Made by a program: the position numbers and the translations under genes. A DNA stretch of 64,000 nucleotides from positions 42,341 through 106,340 of the forward strand of contig DATKMJ010000021.1 of the NCBI GenBank assembly GCA_035541935.1, given 5' to 3'. Below, one piece after another: positions 45,890 to 53,301 of this stretch. The notes beneath the pieces are model-generated. The model saw only the letters and a list, made by a program, of their open reading frames with translations, had not been told where the DNA came from and ran no database searches. The stretch's first letter is position 1; every line of letters begins with the position of its first letter. This DNA is from Candidatus Binatia bacterium. GTDB taxonomy: Bacteria; Vulcanimicrobiota; Vulcanimicrobiia; Vulcanimicrobiales; Vulcanimicrobiaceae.

Positions 45890-46369
45890 CTACCGCATCC
45901 GGGCGGTGAGATTGGCGATCTGAGTGAGGACGCGTTCGCCCCGCTGATTCAGCGCGGCGCATCGGATGCGCATTCGGCCGAAGCGCTTTCCGTCAGGATT
46001 GGGCGTCAGTTCGATCACTTCGCCCTCGACGTGCAGCGCGTCGCCCGGATAGACCGGAGCGGTCCAGCGCAACTCGTCGATGCCGGTGCCCAAAATGCCG
46101 GTCGCTCGCATGGCGCCCGAATCGACGATCAGGCGCATCGCTAACGCAGCGGTGAGCCACCCGCTCGCAACGAGCCGGCCGAACATGCTCGCCTGCGCGG
46201 CGGCGTCGTCGAGGTGAAAGGCTTGCGGGTCGTATCGCCGGGCGAAGTCGAGACACTCCTCGCGCGTTACCGTGCATTCGCCGGTGACGAACGTATCGCC
46301 GACCCTCCAATCGTCGAAGAAGCGCTCGGGGTGGCGTTCGTTCAAGCGGCTGGGCTCTCGCGCATCCAC
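45890..46369 (-). CDS. MaoC-like hot-dog dehydratase
   Basis: Hot-dog fold protein of about 159 residues, most like (R)-enoyl-CoA hydratase MaoC: FDDWRVGDTFVTGECTVTREE, then FARRYDPQAFHLDDAAAQAS with the catalytic Asp/His pair (DPQAFH), FGRLVASGWLTAALAMRL, and WTAPVYPGDALHVEGEV. It probably hydrates enoyl-CoA. GTG at 46369 is the best start; the longer frame begins with TTG at 46435 and has a non-protein-like leader. Confidence 0.85.
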   Translation of the reverse strand: MDAREPSRLNERHPERFFDDWRVGDTFVTGECTVTREECLDFARRYDPQAFHLDDAAAQASMFGRLVASGWLTAALAMRLIVDSGAMRATGILGTGIDELRWTAPVYPGDALHVEGEVIELTPNPDGKRFGRMRIRCAALNQRGERVLTQIANLTARMR

Positions 46370-46537
46370 GCGTCGCCGAACATGGTGACGGCCATGGCCG
46401 CCGTTACTCGCCGGGGGGCGGAATTTCCCGGGCAAAGGGGCTCCCGCCCCGTCGGTAGAGGATTAAGAGAGCAGGCGCCTGTATGGGGGTTCCGTTAGGG
46501 TGTGACCCCCTCTTCTTAAGAAAGCGAGCGGCCCGCC
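46370..46537. other. Divergent intergenic region with two hairpins
   Basis: A 168-base gap between the MaoC-like and propeller genes. GGGGCGG (from 46414) can pair with CCCGCCCC (46443-46450), and GGGGGT (46485-46490) with ACCCCC (46505-46510), the latter just before the lipoprotein start. They could fold in the leader of the plus-strand gene. No promoter consensus was firm. Confidence 0.3.
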
Positions 46538-47521
46538 ATGAAGCTCTCTGCTCTTTCGGCCTCGGTTCTCGCCGTCGCTACGCTCGCAGCCCTCGGCGGC
46601 TGCGGCGGGTCGCAGAGCGGCAACCCGAACCTCGCGCCGCAAACGGCGCCGGCCGGCAAGTCCGCCGGCAGGCACGTCCCCGCCGGCAACCTGCTCTACG
46701 TTTCCGATCCGGGGACGAGCCAAGTCCAGGTCTTTAACTACCCGGCGGGCGCGCTCTATCAGACGCTGACCGGCTTCACGCAGCCGGCCGGCGAGTGCGT
46801 CGACTCGACGAGCCACGTCTACGTCACCGACACCGCCGCAAATACGATCGTTGAGTACGCGCACGGGAATTCCACACCCATCGCGACGCTCGCCGACCCC
46901 GGCCAACTTCCGGTTGCGTGCGCGGTGAAAAACTCGCCGCAATACACGGTGGCCGTCGCCAACCTCGCGTCGACGAGCGGGCCGCCCGGAAGCATCTCGG
47001 TCTACCTCAACCACGCGACGTCGCCGAATTTCGTCTACTCGAACTCGACCGTGTTCCAGACGGTGAACTACCTCGGCTACTACCAAGGCAACCTCTATGT
47101 CGACGGCCTCAATCCGAGCAGCACGTTTCAGTTCGGAAAGATGAACAACAGCGGAACGATCACGGCGATCGCCATAACGGGCCCGGGCGGATCGCCGGCC
47201 TTACCCGGCGGCGTGCAGCATCCGCCGTGGCCGACGACCTACATCGCCGTCGGCGATGCCGCCGGATCGACGATCTATCACATCAAGACGAACGGCGTCT
47301 CGATACTCAACACGCCGAACTCCCCGACGGTGCTGACGGGCACGTGCAACACCATTCTGCAGTTCTTCCTCGTCAAGATCGCACCGCAACAGCACGAGGT
47401 GATCAACCCCGAGTCGTGCGCGGGAATGGTTGGCGTGCATAAATATCCCGCCGGCGGTCCCTCCGGTTACAACTACACGACGAGCCTCGTCGGCCCGGTC
47501 GGAGTCGTCGTCAGTCCCTAG
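46538..47521 (+). CDS. NHL-type beta-propeller lipoprotein
   Basis: Predicted lipoprotein (ATLAALGGCG lipobox, Cys ~23) of 327 residues. Blades include LLYVSDPGTSQVQVFNYP, AGECVDSTSHVYVTDTAANT and ACAVKNSPQYTVAVANL. IVEYAHGNSTPIATL is a near copy of a segment in the lipoprotein at 32985, so they share recent ancestry. ATG at 46538 follows AAGAAAGCGAG. Function unknown, probably ligand binding at the surface. Confidence 0.83.
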   Translation: MKLSALSASVLAVATLAALGGCGGSQSGNPNLAPQTAPAGKSAGRHVPAGNLLYVSDPGTSQVQVFNYPAGALYQTLTGFTQPAGECVDSTSHVYVTDTAANTIVEYAHGNSTPIATLADPGQLPVACAVKNSPQYTVAVANLASTSGPPGSISVYLNHATSPNFVYSNSTVFQTVNYLGYYQGNLYVDGLNPSSTFQFGKMNNSGTITAIAITGPGGSPALPGGVQHPPWPTTYIAVGDAAGSTIYHIKTNGVSILNTPNSPTVLTGTCNTILQFFLVKIAPQQHEVINPESCAGMVGVHKYPAGGPSGYNYTTSLVGPVGVVVSP

Positions 47522-47578
47522 GGGATCGGCTGGGGCATCAGCGACCGATGGCTCGATTGCTTACATTAGGTTGGCAGC

Positions 47579-47609
47579 CTCTTGACAAGAGTGCCAGCCG
47601 CGCTAAAAT
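47579..47609 (+). promoter_or_regulatory. Promoter of hsp20 with overlapping palindrome
   Basis: TTGACA (47582-47587), 16 bases, then TAAAAT (47604-47609) is a close match to a sigma-70 promoter, about 55 bases before the hsp20 start. The -35 box lies in a perfect inverted repeat CTCTTG-A-CAAGAG (47579-47591), a likely operator. It resembles, but does not equal, the HspR (HAIR) or CIRCE sites. Confidence 0.6.
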
Positions 47610-47662
47610 TATTCTTGAGAGGAACGTAATCGCTCAGCTAAGAGAGGAGGAGTATTTTAGCG

Positions 47663-48043
47663 ATGAACGCTCTAGCTCAAAACGGGCAGCGCACGGTGCC
47701 CGCGCAGCAAACATGGTCGCCCCTTCAGCGGCTTTTCGGGTTCGATCCGTTCCAAAACGTTATGGCGAACTGGGACTACGGCTTTGAGGTGAGCCGCACG
47801 GAAAACGGCTACGAGGTCGAGGTCCCGATCCCCGGTTTTAACTCATCCAACGTGGAAGTGACGTTTAAAGACGCAATCTTGTCCATCAATGGCAAGAACG
47901 AACGTCGAAGCTTCACGCGATCGTTGACCGTACCCGAAGACGTCAATCCGGAGAGGATCGCCGCTAGCGTCACCGACGGGATGCTCAAGATATCGCTGGA
48001 GAGGCATCCCGAGAAGCAACCCACGCGCATCGTCGTCAACTAA
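47663..48043 (+). CDS. hsp20: Small heat-shock protein Hsp20
   Basis: Alpha-crystallin-type holdase chaperone of 126 residues that binds unfolding proteins. After a short N-terminal arm (WSPLQRLFGFDPFQNVM), the crystallin domain runs from ~40 to 115 (FEVSRTENGYEVEVPIPGF, TFKDAILSINGKNERRSF, DGMLKISLERHPEKQPTRI). The C-terminal IxI/V motif is weak (RIVVN). A strong site GGAGGAG lies 10 bases before ATG. The gene has its own promoter with a dyad, and a good terminator follows, so it is a single-gene unit. Confidence 0.93.
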   Translation: MNALAQNGQRTVPAQQTWSPLQRLFGFDPFQNVMANWDYGFEVSRTENGYEVEVPIPGFNSSNVEVTFKDAILSINGKNERRSFTRSLTVPEDVNPERIAASVTDGMLKISLERHPEKQPTRIVVN

Positions 48044-48055
48044 GGTCGTCCCTCG

Positions 48056-48154
48056 ATGACGTACATGCACCGTACTTCGGTCTCGCGCGAACATCCGCCC
48101 GCCGTTCAGCGATGGGCCTGCTACTACCGCTACAGCAAACCATCCACTAACTAA
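48056..48154 (+). CDS. Possible 32-residue ORF after hsp20
   Basis: ATG at 48056, just after hsp20, opens a 32-codon frame (ends with TAA at 48154) just before the terminator hairpin. It reads basic and aromatic (RWACYYRYSKPSTN at the end). No clear ribosome binding site; possibly just 3' untranslated sequence. Confidence 0.2.
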   Translation: MTYMHRTSVSREHPPAVQRWACYYRYSKPSTN

Positions 48155-48161
48155 ACGACGC

Positions 48162-48188
48162 GGGGCGGCGCCGTTGCGGCGTCGCCCC
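48162..48188 (+). terminator. Terminator hairpin of the hsp20 unit
   Basis: GGGGCGGCGCCG pairs with CGGCGTCGCCCC over 12 pairs (one G-U) with a TTG loop. The stem is very stable; no long T-run follows, but its place ~118 bases after hsp20 and before a convergent gene suits termination. Confidence 0.65.
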
Positions 48189-48209
48189 AATGCCCGTCGC
48201 CGGCGCTTT

Positions 48210-48779
48210 TTAGAAGCGACGTGCGTGGATGCGGTACGCGGCGCCAAGAAGATACGGGAGTTCCCAAACGCTAAAGCGCTCGTCGGCGCCGATCGCGAGC
48301 GTATAGCGCTGTGGAGCGCCGCTACCGCGCATCGTGACGGTGATCGTGGAAAGTCCAGCGGGAAACTCCACGTTTTGCTCTGGACCGGCAACGTACGTCA
48401 CGCGCGAAAATGGTTCGAAGAACGGCCGGCCGCCCGCGAGATTGAGTTTCGAGATCTCGCGGCCCGACCGATCGGCGACGACGGCAACGGGGCGCAACGG
48501 ATCGCTCGCATCGCGTTGGTCGACGAGCACCTGCACTGGCACCGTCAGGGCGTGGGCGGCCTCGACTTCGTAGTGATCTTCCGCGCCCACACCCAAGCGG
48601 CCGTAATAGGCCCACGATTTTTCGGGATCCGCGATGAGGATGGGATGCCGCGCGTCACGGGGGGAGCACGCAAAACGCGGATCGTGCGCGCAGGCACGAC
48701 CGGCCGAAAGTGCGCCGGCCCCCACGACCGCCACGCATGCGACCGCGATAAGGGTCAGAACGCGCTTCAGTGCCCTCAT
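48210..48779 (-). CDS. Exported protein of unknown function
   Basis: Exported protein of 189 residues. ATG at 48779 begins a Sec signal peptide (MRALKRVLTLIAVACVAVVG, cleavage near ACA-HD). The mature part starts HDPRFACSPRDARHPILIADP and then DPEKSWAYYGRLG, followed by beta strands (LTVPVQVLVDQRD, YTLAIGADERFSVWEL), suggesting an Ig-like or jelly-roll domain. It may be a membrane-associated surface protein; no family could be named. A 13-bp hairpin separates it from the propeller gene upstream. Confidence 0.7.
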   Translation of the reverse strand: MRALKRVLTLIAVACVAVVGAGALSAGRACAHDPRFACSPRDARHPILIADPEKSWAYYGRLGVGAEDHYEVEAAHALTVPVQVLVDQRDASDPLRPVAVVADRSGREISKLNLAGGRPFFEPFSRVTYVAGPEQNVEFPAGLSTITVTMRGSGAPQRYTLAIGADERFSVWELPYLLGAAYRIHARRF

Positions 48780-48789
48780 CTCGCCCTGC

Positions 48790-48821
48790 GTTGAAGCGCG
48801 AGCGTGCACTCGCGCTTCAAC
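48790..48821 (-). terminator. Terminator-type hairpin between minus-strand genes
   Basis: GTTGAAGCGCGAG (48790-48802) pairs perfectly with CTCGCGCTTCAAC (48809-48821) around a 6-base loop, 13 pairs in all. It lies after the stop of the propeller gene at 48841 and just before the start of the next minus-strand gene. No T-run, so it may also act as an mRNA processing or stabilising stem. Confidence 0.6.
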
Positions 48822-48840
48822 GTTGCTCTTACGAGGCGAA

Positions 48841-49833
48841 CTACTTCTTGACCAAGGGATACGACGCGATCTGCGCCGCGGACGTGGCCGTCAGGGTCGA
48901 AAACGGTGACGATCCGCCCTTCTTGTAGCCGACGACGTCATCGGCTTGGTTGCTTTGGAAGAATAAGCCCGATGCCGTCACGCCGTTTTGCGTCGGACCG
49001 GAGATGCCGGTCGTGATGGTCTGCGACGGGCTCGTCGAACCGTACGGAAAGACCTTCACGTTGCCGCCCGAGAAGCTCGACACGTACGTGACGTCTTTCT
49101 TGCCGAACGAGACGCCGATCGGACCATTGAGTCCGGTGATGCCCGAGTTCGTCACGGTCGTGCTTCCCGCCGCAATCTCAAATACGGCGTTCGTCGAGTC
49201 GCAAGCCACCCAAAGGTTATCCTTGCCGTCGACGCCGATGCCGACGGCTTGGCCGTACGCGTTGAAGTTGATCGATTCGTAGGCCGACGTCTGGCCGGCG
49301 GCATACGCGGTAATGTCGTTGGAGCCGAGATTGCTGACGAAGACGTTGCCCTTCGAGTCCACGGCCACCGAGTACGGCGACGATATGCCGCTGGTGATCG
49401 TCAGGCTCGGGGAGGTTTGGCCTTGCGGATAGACCGTAACCGAATTGTTGCCGATGTTGGCGACGTAGACGTTGCCTTTTTTATCCACGGCCACGCCGAA
49501 CGGGCAGTCGGTGCCGTCGGTGATCGATCCGGTGGACGAGCCGTTCGGCACGCTCGGATCGTAGAGCAGCACGCCGCTATCGCAATCGGCGACGTAGAGC
49601 ACGGCTTTCTTCTTTTTCTTCGGATATCCGATCGCCGCGGGTAGCGTGCGATGGAGCGGAATATAGATCGGGCCGGCCACGACCGGGCCGGGAACGACGC
49701 GGAACGCGCCACTGGCGTTATCCGCCGGCGGCGCGAGCGCGGAAGACCCGCCGGCGGTCGCGTTACCAGAACATCCGGCGGCAAAGACAAGCGCCACGGC
49801 TGCAAACACCGCGCGCGTGGGGGTGAGCATCAT
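48841..49833 (-). CDS. NHL-type beta-propeller lipoprotein
   Basis: Predicted lipoprotein (FAAVALVFAAGC, Cys21) of 330 residues. It has at least five NHL-type blades with regular units: FGVAVDKKGNVYVANIGNNS, SVAVDSKGNVFVSNLGSND, GIGVDGKDNLWVACDSTNA, and VSFGKKDVTYVSSFSGGN. A lysine cluster (YPKKKKKAVLYVADCDSG) precedes the first blade. It is more regular than the paralogues at 32985 and 46538. It is unlikely to be an enzyme; a binding role is more likely. Confidence 0.85.
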   Translation of the reverse strand: MMLTPTRAVFAAVALVFAAGCSGNATAGGSSALAPPADNASGAFRVVPGPVVAGPIYIPLHRTLPAAIGYPKKKKKAVLYVADCDSGVLLYDPSVPNGSSTGSITDGTDCPFGVAVDKKGNVYVANIGNNSVTVYPQGQTSPSLTITSGISSPYSVAVDSKGNVFVSNLGSNDITAYAAGQTSAYESINFNAYGQAVGIGVDGKDNLWVACDSTNAVFEIAAGSTTVTNSGITGLNGPIGVSFGKKDVTYVSSFSGGNVKVFPYGSTSPSQTITTGISGPTQNGVTASGLFFQSNQADDVVGYKKGGSSPFSTLTATSAAQIASYPLVKK

Positions 49834-49977
49834 GTGGGGCCCTCCGAAGGAAATGGAGCGATGATGCGCGCCCCTTTCGAGCCATGCAATAGCGCCCCTG
49901 CCCGGTTAACGGGAAGAAGGCTCGTGCGTCGGTAACAACGTCGATTCGTTCGCCAGTGCACAAGGAGAGAAAGCACC

Positions 49978-50907
49978 GTGTCCGATCTGTCTTCCTGGAA
50001 CGAAGGCCCCGCCAAACGGGCGATTTTGGACTTTGTGGCCGCCGTGACCACTGCAGGCGGTCCGAACTTCGTGCCGGCCGATCGCAGGGTCGCGACCTTC
50101 GACAACGATGGCACGCTCTGGTGCGAGCAACCGCTTCAGACGCAAGTCTTCTTCCTGATCGATCGCGTCAAAGCGTTGGCCGCCGAGGACGCGACCCTCA
50201 AGGAACGACAGCCGTACAAGGCGCTGCTGGAGATGGATCTCCCGGCGCTCTTCGCGCTCGGCAAACAAGGAATCTTCGAGTTGACGTTCGCGACGCACGC
50301 GGGGATGACCGAAGAAGAGTTTGAGGCAATCGCTCGTCAATGGATTGCCTCCGCCAAGCACCCGAAGTTCGGCCATCTCTTCGCGCGCTGCACGTACCGT
50401 CCGCAGCTCGAGCTGCTCGACTATCTGCGCGACCACGGCTTCAAAACGTATATCGTTTCCGGCGGCGGCGTTGACTTTATGCGAGCGTTTGCCGACGAAG
50501 CGTACGGAATTCCGCGCGAAAACGTGATCGGCTCGAGCGTCAAGCTGCAGTTTACGACAACGCAGAACCACGCATCGATCCGGAAGCTGGCGGAGCTAAA
50601 CAGCTTCGACGACCGCGAGGCGAAGCCCGAGAACATCTCCTTGCACATCGGGCGCCGCCCGATCTTGGCCTTCGGAAACTCCGACGGCGATCTGCCGATG
50701 CTCCGTTACGCGAAGACCGGCGACGGCGCACGTTTGGCGCTGCTCTTGCACCACGACGACGCGGCGCGAGAGGTCGCCTACGATCGAGATTTCAAACTGA
50801 GCCCGCTGTCGGACGGGCTCGACAATGCGGACGAGTACGGTATCACGCTCGTCAGCATGCAGCGAGATTGGGAAACGATCTTCGCGTTTGAAAGCGATGC
50901 CGGTTAA
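49978..50907 (+). CDS. HAD-superfamily phosphatase
   Basis: Cytoplasmic haloacid dehalogenase-type phosphohydrolase of 309 residues, closest to SerB/PSP-like members. Motif I is ATFDNDGTLW near residue 40 (nucleophile D, acid D), motif II is TYIVSGGGVDFM, and motif IV is AFGNSDGDLPML. The cap region between I and II is helical. The substrate is not clear; a phosphorylated metabolite is likely. GTG at 49978 follows AAGGAGAG. Its 3' end overlaps the channel gene by 4 bases, convergently. The 144-base upstream gap has no other clear signal. Confidence 0.9.
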   Translation: MSDLSSWNEGPAKRAILDFVAAVTTAGGPNFVPADRRVATFDNDGTLWCEQPLQTQVFFLIDRVKALAAEDATLKERQPYKALLEMDLPALFALGKQGIFELTFATHAGMTEEEFEAIARQWIASAKHPKFGHLFARCTYRPQLELLDYLRDHGFKTYIVSGGGVDFMRAFADEAYGIPRENVIGSSVKLQFTTTQNHASIRKLAELNSFDDREAKPENISLHIGRRPILAFGNSDGDLPMLRYAKTGDGARLALLLHHDDAAREVAYDRDFKLSPLSDGLDNADEYGITLVSMQRDWETIFAFESDAG

Positions 50908-51353
50908 GGCGTCACGTCGGAGTGCTTTCGCCGGAGTTCGGCGCCGCGGAGCAGCGAGTATATGAACGCCGTCGTGAGCCCGATGAGAATCACGCCGTTC
51001 AGGGCCTCGAGCGCACCGAGAAACTGCCAATCCGCCGTGAGGTAAACGTCCGAATGGCCGAACGTGGTCATCGCTTCGAGCGAATAGAGCATCGCGCGCG
51101 GCCAGTCCGGCAGCGTGCCGACCGCGACGTAGACGGCGCCCCAAAGCGCGGCTTCGGCCGCGAGTAACACGGTCGCGAACAATACGACGACGCCCATGGC
51201 TAGGGCGAACGGAAGACTGAAGTGCTCGTCGTCGTAATACGCCGCCAGCGTCGCGATCATTCGGTGGCGCATGCCGAAGAGCGCGAGCGAGTGAACGATG
51301 AGGGTCAGAACGATGAGCGGTACGCCCCAGGCCCAATCCGCAAGCCAATGCAC
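50904..51353 (-). CDS. Ion-channel-like two-helix membrane protein
   Basis: Membrane protein of 149 residues with helices at ~10-30, ~48-72 and ~118-140. The pore-loop region PRAMLYSLEAMTTFGHSDVYL stands where two-TM K+ channels have T-x-GYGD, so the selectivity filter (FGHSD) is changed. It belongs to the family of ion-channel-like proteins (Ion_trans_2) but may pass something other than K+. GTG at 51353 is used. A perfect GCCTCC-AA-GGAGGC repeat (51368-51381) lies upstream and covers the GGAGG-like site, so translation might be affected by folding. Confidence 0.75.
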   Translation of the reverse strand: MHWLADWAWGVPLIVLTLIVHSLALFGMRHRMIATLAAYYDDEHFSLPFALAMGVVVLFATVLLAAEAALWGAVYVAVGTLPDWPRAMLYSLEAMTTFGHSDVYLTADWQFLGALEALNGVILIGLTTAFIYSLLRGAELRRKHSDVTP

Positions 51354-51510
51354 GATGCTAACCGGGTGCCTCCAAGGAGGCTGAAGAAATACTTTTCGAG
51401 GTCAGGCGACGCCTTCCCGATCACCCCAGAGCGACCGAGATCTTCTCTGAGGCATCGAGGCTCCGAGCGACGGCGTTACGGCCGGCCCGACGGCGGCTGC
51501 CCGAGTTGCG

Positions 51511-51819
51511 CTAGCGGTAACTCGGGCGTGCTGCGAAACAGTCTCGGCAGTAGACCGGCTTGTCGCCGCGCGGCTGAAACGGAACTTCCGCTACGCCGCC
51601 GCATTGGCTGCAGGTGGCCTTGAACATCTCGCGCTGGCTCTGGCCGCCGCGGTTCGATCCGCTTCGACCGCCGCCGGCAGCTTTGCGCGCGGCGCGGCAA
51701 TCGCCGCATCGGCTCGGCTTGTTCGCGAACCCTTTGCTCGCATAGAAGTCTTGTTCGTTCGCAGTGAACTGGAACGCGCGTCCGCAATCGACGCAGGTAA
51801 GAGTTTCATCGGTGTACAT
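51511..51819 (-). CDS. Double zinc-ribbon protein
   Basis: Small zinc-binding protein of 102 residues. Four CxxC pairs are present: LTCVDCGRAFQFT and RCGDCRAARKAA give the first ribbon, TCSQCGGVAEVPF and YCRDCFAARPSYR give the second, joined by a Gly/Ser-rich linker. The first part matches the probable zinc-ribbon family (zf-trcl-like), often found near or in nucleic-acid-binding proteins. It lies 38 bases downstream of infA on the same strand. Confidence 0.88.
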   Translation of the reverse strand: MYTDETLTCVDCGRAFQFTANEQDFYASKGFANKPSRCGDCRAARKAAGGGRSGSNRGGQSQREMFKATCSQCGGVAEVPFQPRGDKPVYCRDCFAARPSYR

Positions 51820-51857
51820 GTAGTCTCCTAAAAAATTTCTGCTACCGCCGGCCGCGA

Positions 51858-52079
51858 TTACGACCGGCGTTCCTCTCCAGCGCGATAACGGTAGACGATG
51901 CGTCCCTTCGTCAGATCGTATGGCGAAACTTCGACGTCCACGTGGTCGCCAGGAAGAAGCTTAATGTGATGCCGGCGCAGGCGGCCGGCGATATGGGCTA
52001 AGATGGTATGTCCGTTATCCAACTCGACGGCGAAGGTCGTGCTGGGAAAGACTTGACGGATGCTGCCAAAGACCTCCAA
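51858..52079 (-). CDS. infA: Translation initiation factor IF-1, TTG start
   Basis: IF-1 binds the A site of the 30S subunit at initiation. The OB-fold sequence LEVFGSIRQVFPSTTFAVEL then HTILAHIAGRLRRHHIKLLPG and DHVDVEVSPYDLTKGRIVYR is a clear match over the whole length. The only useful start in frame is TTG (52079-52077), 5 bases after AAGGAAG, giving 73 residues, the usual IF-1 length. No ribosomal-protein genes surround it, so it may be a second copy or a displaced one. The basic RR residues in GRLRRHHIK are normal for the family. Confidence 0.93.
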   Translation of the reverse strand: MEVFGSIRQVFPSTTFAVELDNGHTILAHIAGRLRRHHIKLLPGDHVDVEVSPYDLTKGRIVYRYRAGEERRS

Positions 52080-52718
52080 TGGAGCTTCCTTGGCATCTTT
52101 TGTGGTATTGACTTTCGGAACGCGCGGGCCGGCGTTCCGTTTTCTCGTGCGCTGCCTGATAGCGACTCCTTTACTGCTTCGACTTCAAGGGTGATGACGC
52201 GAACTTCCACCGCAACGGAAATAGCCATCCGGGCGATGGCGGTGGGCTTCGGTAACCGTTGAAGTGGAGATGCTTCTACCTGTCTTTCGGTGGGCGCTAC
52301 TTCGACCACTCGAAAGATCGCGCTTGGGGGAGGAAAGGAATGTCTCATAGATTCCTCCCCGAATCAACCCCCTTCGACCCAAAGGAGCAAAAAAGGGTTG
52401 CATTCCGGCCGGCTGCGCCGGTGGAATTCGAACGCCGCAGAGCCGAAGCACGATAGGCTCTTTTGGGCTAGAGCGCGAACGAGGGTAAAGCGCTTCCAAT
52501 CCTAGAACGCGCGGCGCTTCCGCCTCGGGAGCAAGGACGACTCAAACCATCAACCCAGTAGCGAAGGCCAGAACGCGCGCAAAACGCGAAGCAAAAACGT
52601 ATCCGCCGCACGAGCATTTTGGAAGCCCTCTGAACGTTTGCCGCATCTGCGGCCAGAAGTATAGCTACGTTCAGCGGCCGTTCGGTCCGAGTGAGGCGAC
52701 CAAAAGCTGAGGACGTCA
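52080..52718. other. 639-base region without a confident gene
   Basis: Several short frames exist on both strands, but none has both a start, a ribosome site and protein-like composition. On the plus strand a frame ending at 52710 reads NVCRICGQKYSYVQRPF with a CxxC pair but has no ATG, GTG or TTG start. Directly upstream of infA its frame continues open with basic residues (RTRKRNAGPR) but no start. A TTCGAA pentamer-like spot at ~52425 is not a tRNA. Possible promoters for infA lie here but were not resolved. Confidence 0.5.
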
Positions 52719-53063
52719 ATGCCCGGACGTGACGCCGTTGCGCTGCCGATCGCCGAACTCGTCATCAGTGGGGGCGTCAGGGGACTAAGCTGCCCCCAGC
52801 GTTCCGAACCGGTCTATGGAGGCTACGCGAACGGACGCGGCGATATCGTATTGTTCGCAAAAGGGATCGCCTTACGCGTCGACTTCAAGAACCAAACCGT
52901 GAAGGAGCGGCCACCCCTCAACGTCGGCGCGCAGGCGCGCTACGATGCCGCCGAGCCGGGCGAGGACTTTGCCTACGGTAATAAGGTCTTCCGGCGCTTG
53001 AGCCGCGAGCAGATCGCGGACATTTGCGCGGGCGGCTATTTTAGGATCGGCTCGAGATTCTAA
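52719..53063 (+). CDS. Hypothetical protein
   Basis: Frame of 114 residues from ATG at 52719. The later part (DIVLFAKGIALRVDFKNQT, then GEDFAYGNKVFRRLSREQI and CAGGYFRIGSRF) has reasonable protein composition, but the N-terminal part is less convincing and no clear ribosome site is seen. Family unknown; it might start further downstream. Nothing in the flanks tells its role. Confidence 0.4.
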   Translation: MPGRDAVALPIAELVISGGVRGLSCPQRSEPVYGGYANGRGDIVLFAKGIALRVDFKNQTVKERPPLNVGAQARYDAAEPGEDFAYGNKVFRRLSREQIADICAGGYFRIGSRF

Positions 53064-53152
53064 ATCGCCAAAAACGCCGGAAATAGCGCCTTTTTCGTTG
53101 AATTTCGATCGTTTTTGAAACCGTAGCCGACCGGTTCGGGTACTAGGGGTGT

Positions 53153-53296
53153 ATGGCGACGACAAAAGTTCTTAATAAAGTGCGCACGCCCACCGCGGTG
53201 GATGATTCGATCAACGGAAGCGTCGAGCAAAGCACGTGCAACTATAGCTTGTACGGTACTTCGCTGGCGAGAAGCTTTATCTTCAGCGTACGTTAG
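53153..53296 (+). CDS. Possible 47-residue ORF before the desaturase
   Basis: ATG at 53153 (after AGGGGT) opens a 47-codon frame, MATTKVLNKVRTPTAVDDSI at the start, ending RSFIFSVR with TAG at 53294, 5 bases before the desaturase GTG. It would be translated directly before that gene. It could be a small protein or a leader ORF; no homology is recognised. The region 53064-53152 shows nothing else. Confidence 0.3.
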   Translation: MATTKVLNKVRTPTAVDDSINGSVEQSTCNYSLYGTSLARSFIFSVR

Positions 53297-53301
53297 CTCG
53301 G

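Noticed and set aside
51998..52348. 116-residue minus-strand frame upstream of and across infA, with a MAISVAVEVRVITLEVEAVK segment that briefly looked like ribosomal protein S21
   Set aside because: No S21 motifs follow, and the frame continues through infA in the wrong register; not supported.
52400..52450. tRNA-like GTTCGAATTCC on the minus strand
   Set aside because: The flanking bases do not form the five-pair T stem, and no acceptor, D or anticodon stems fit around it.
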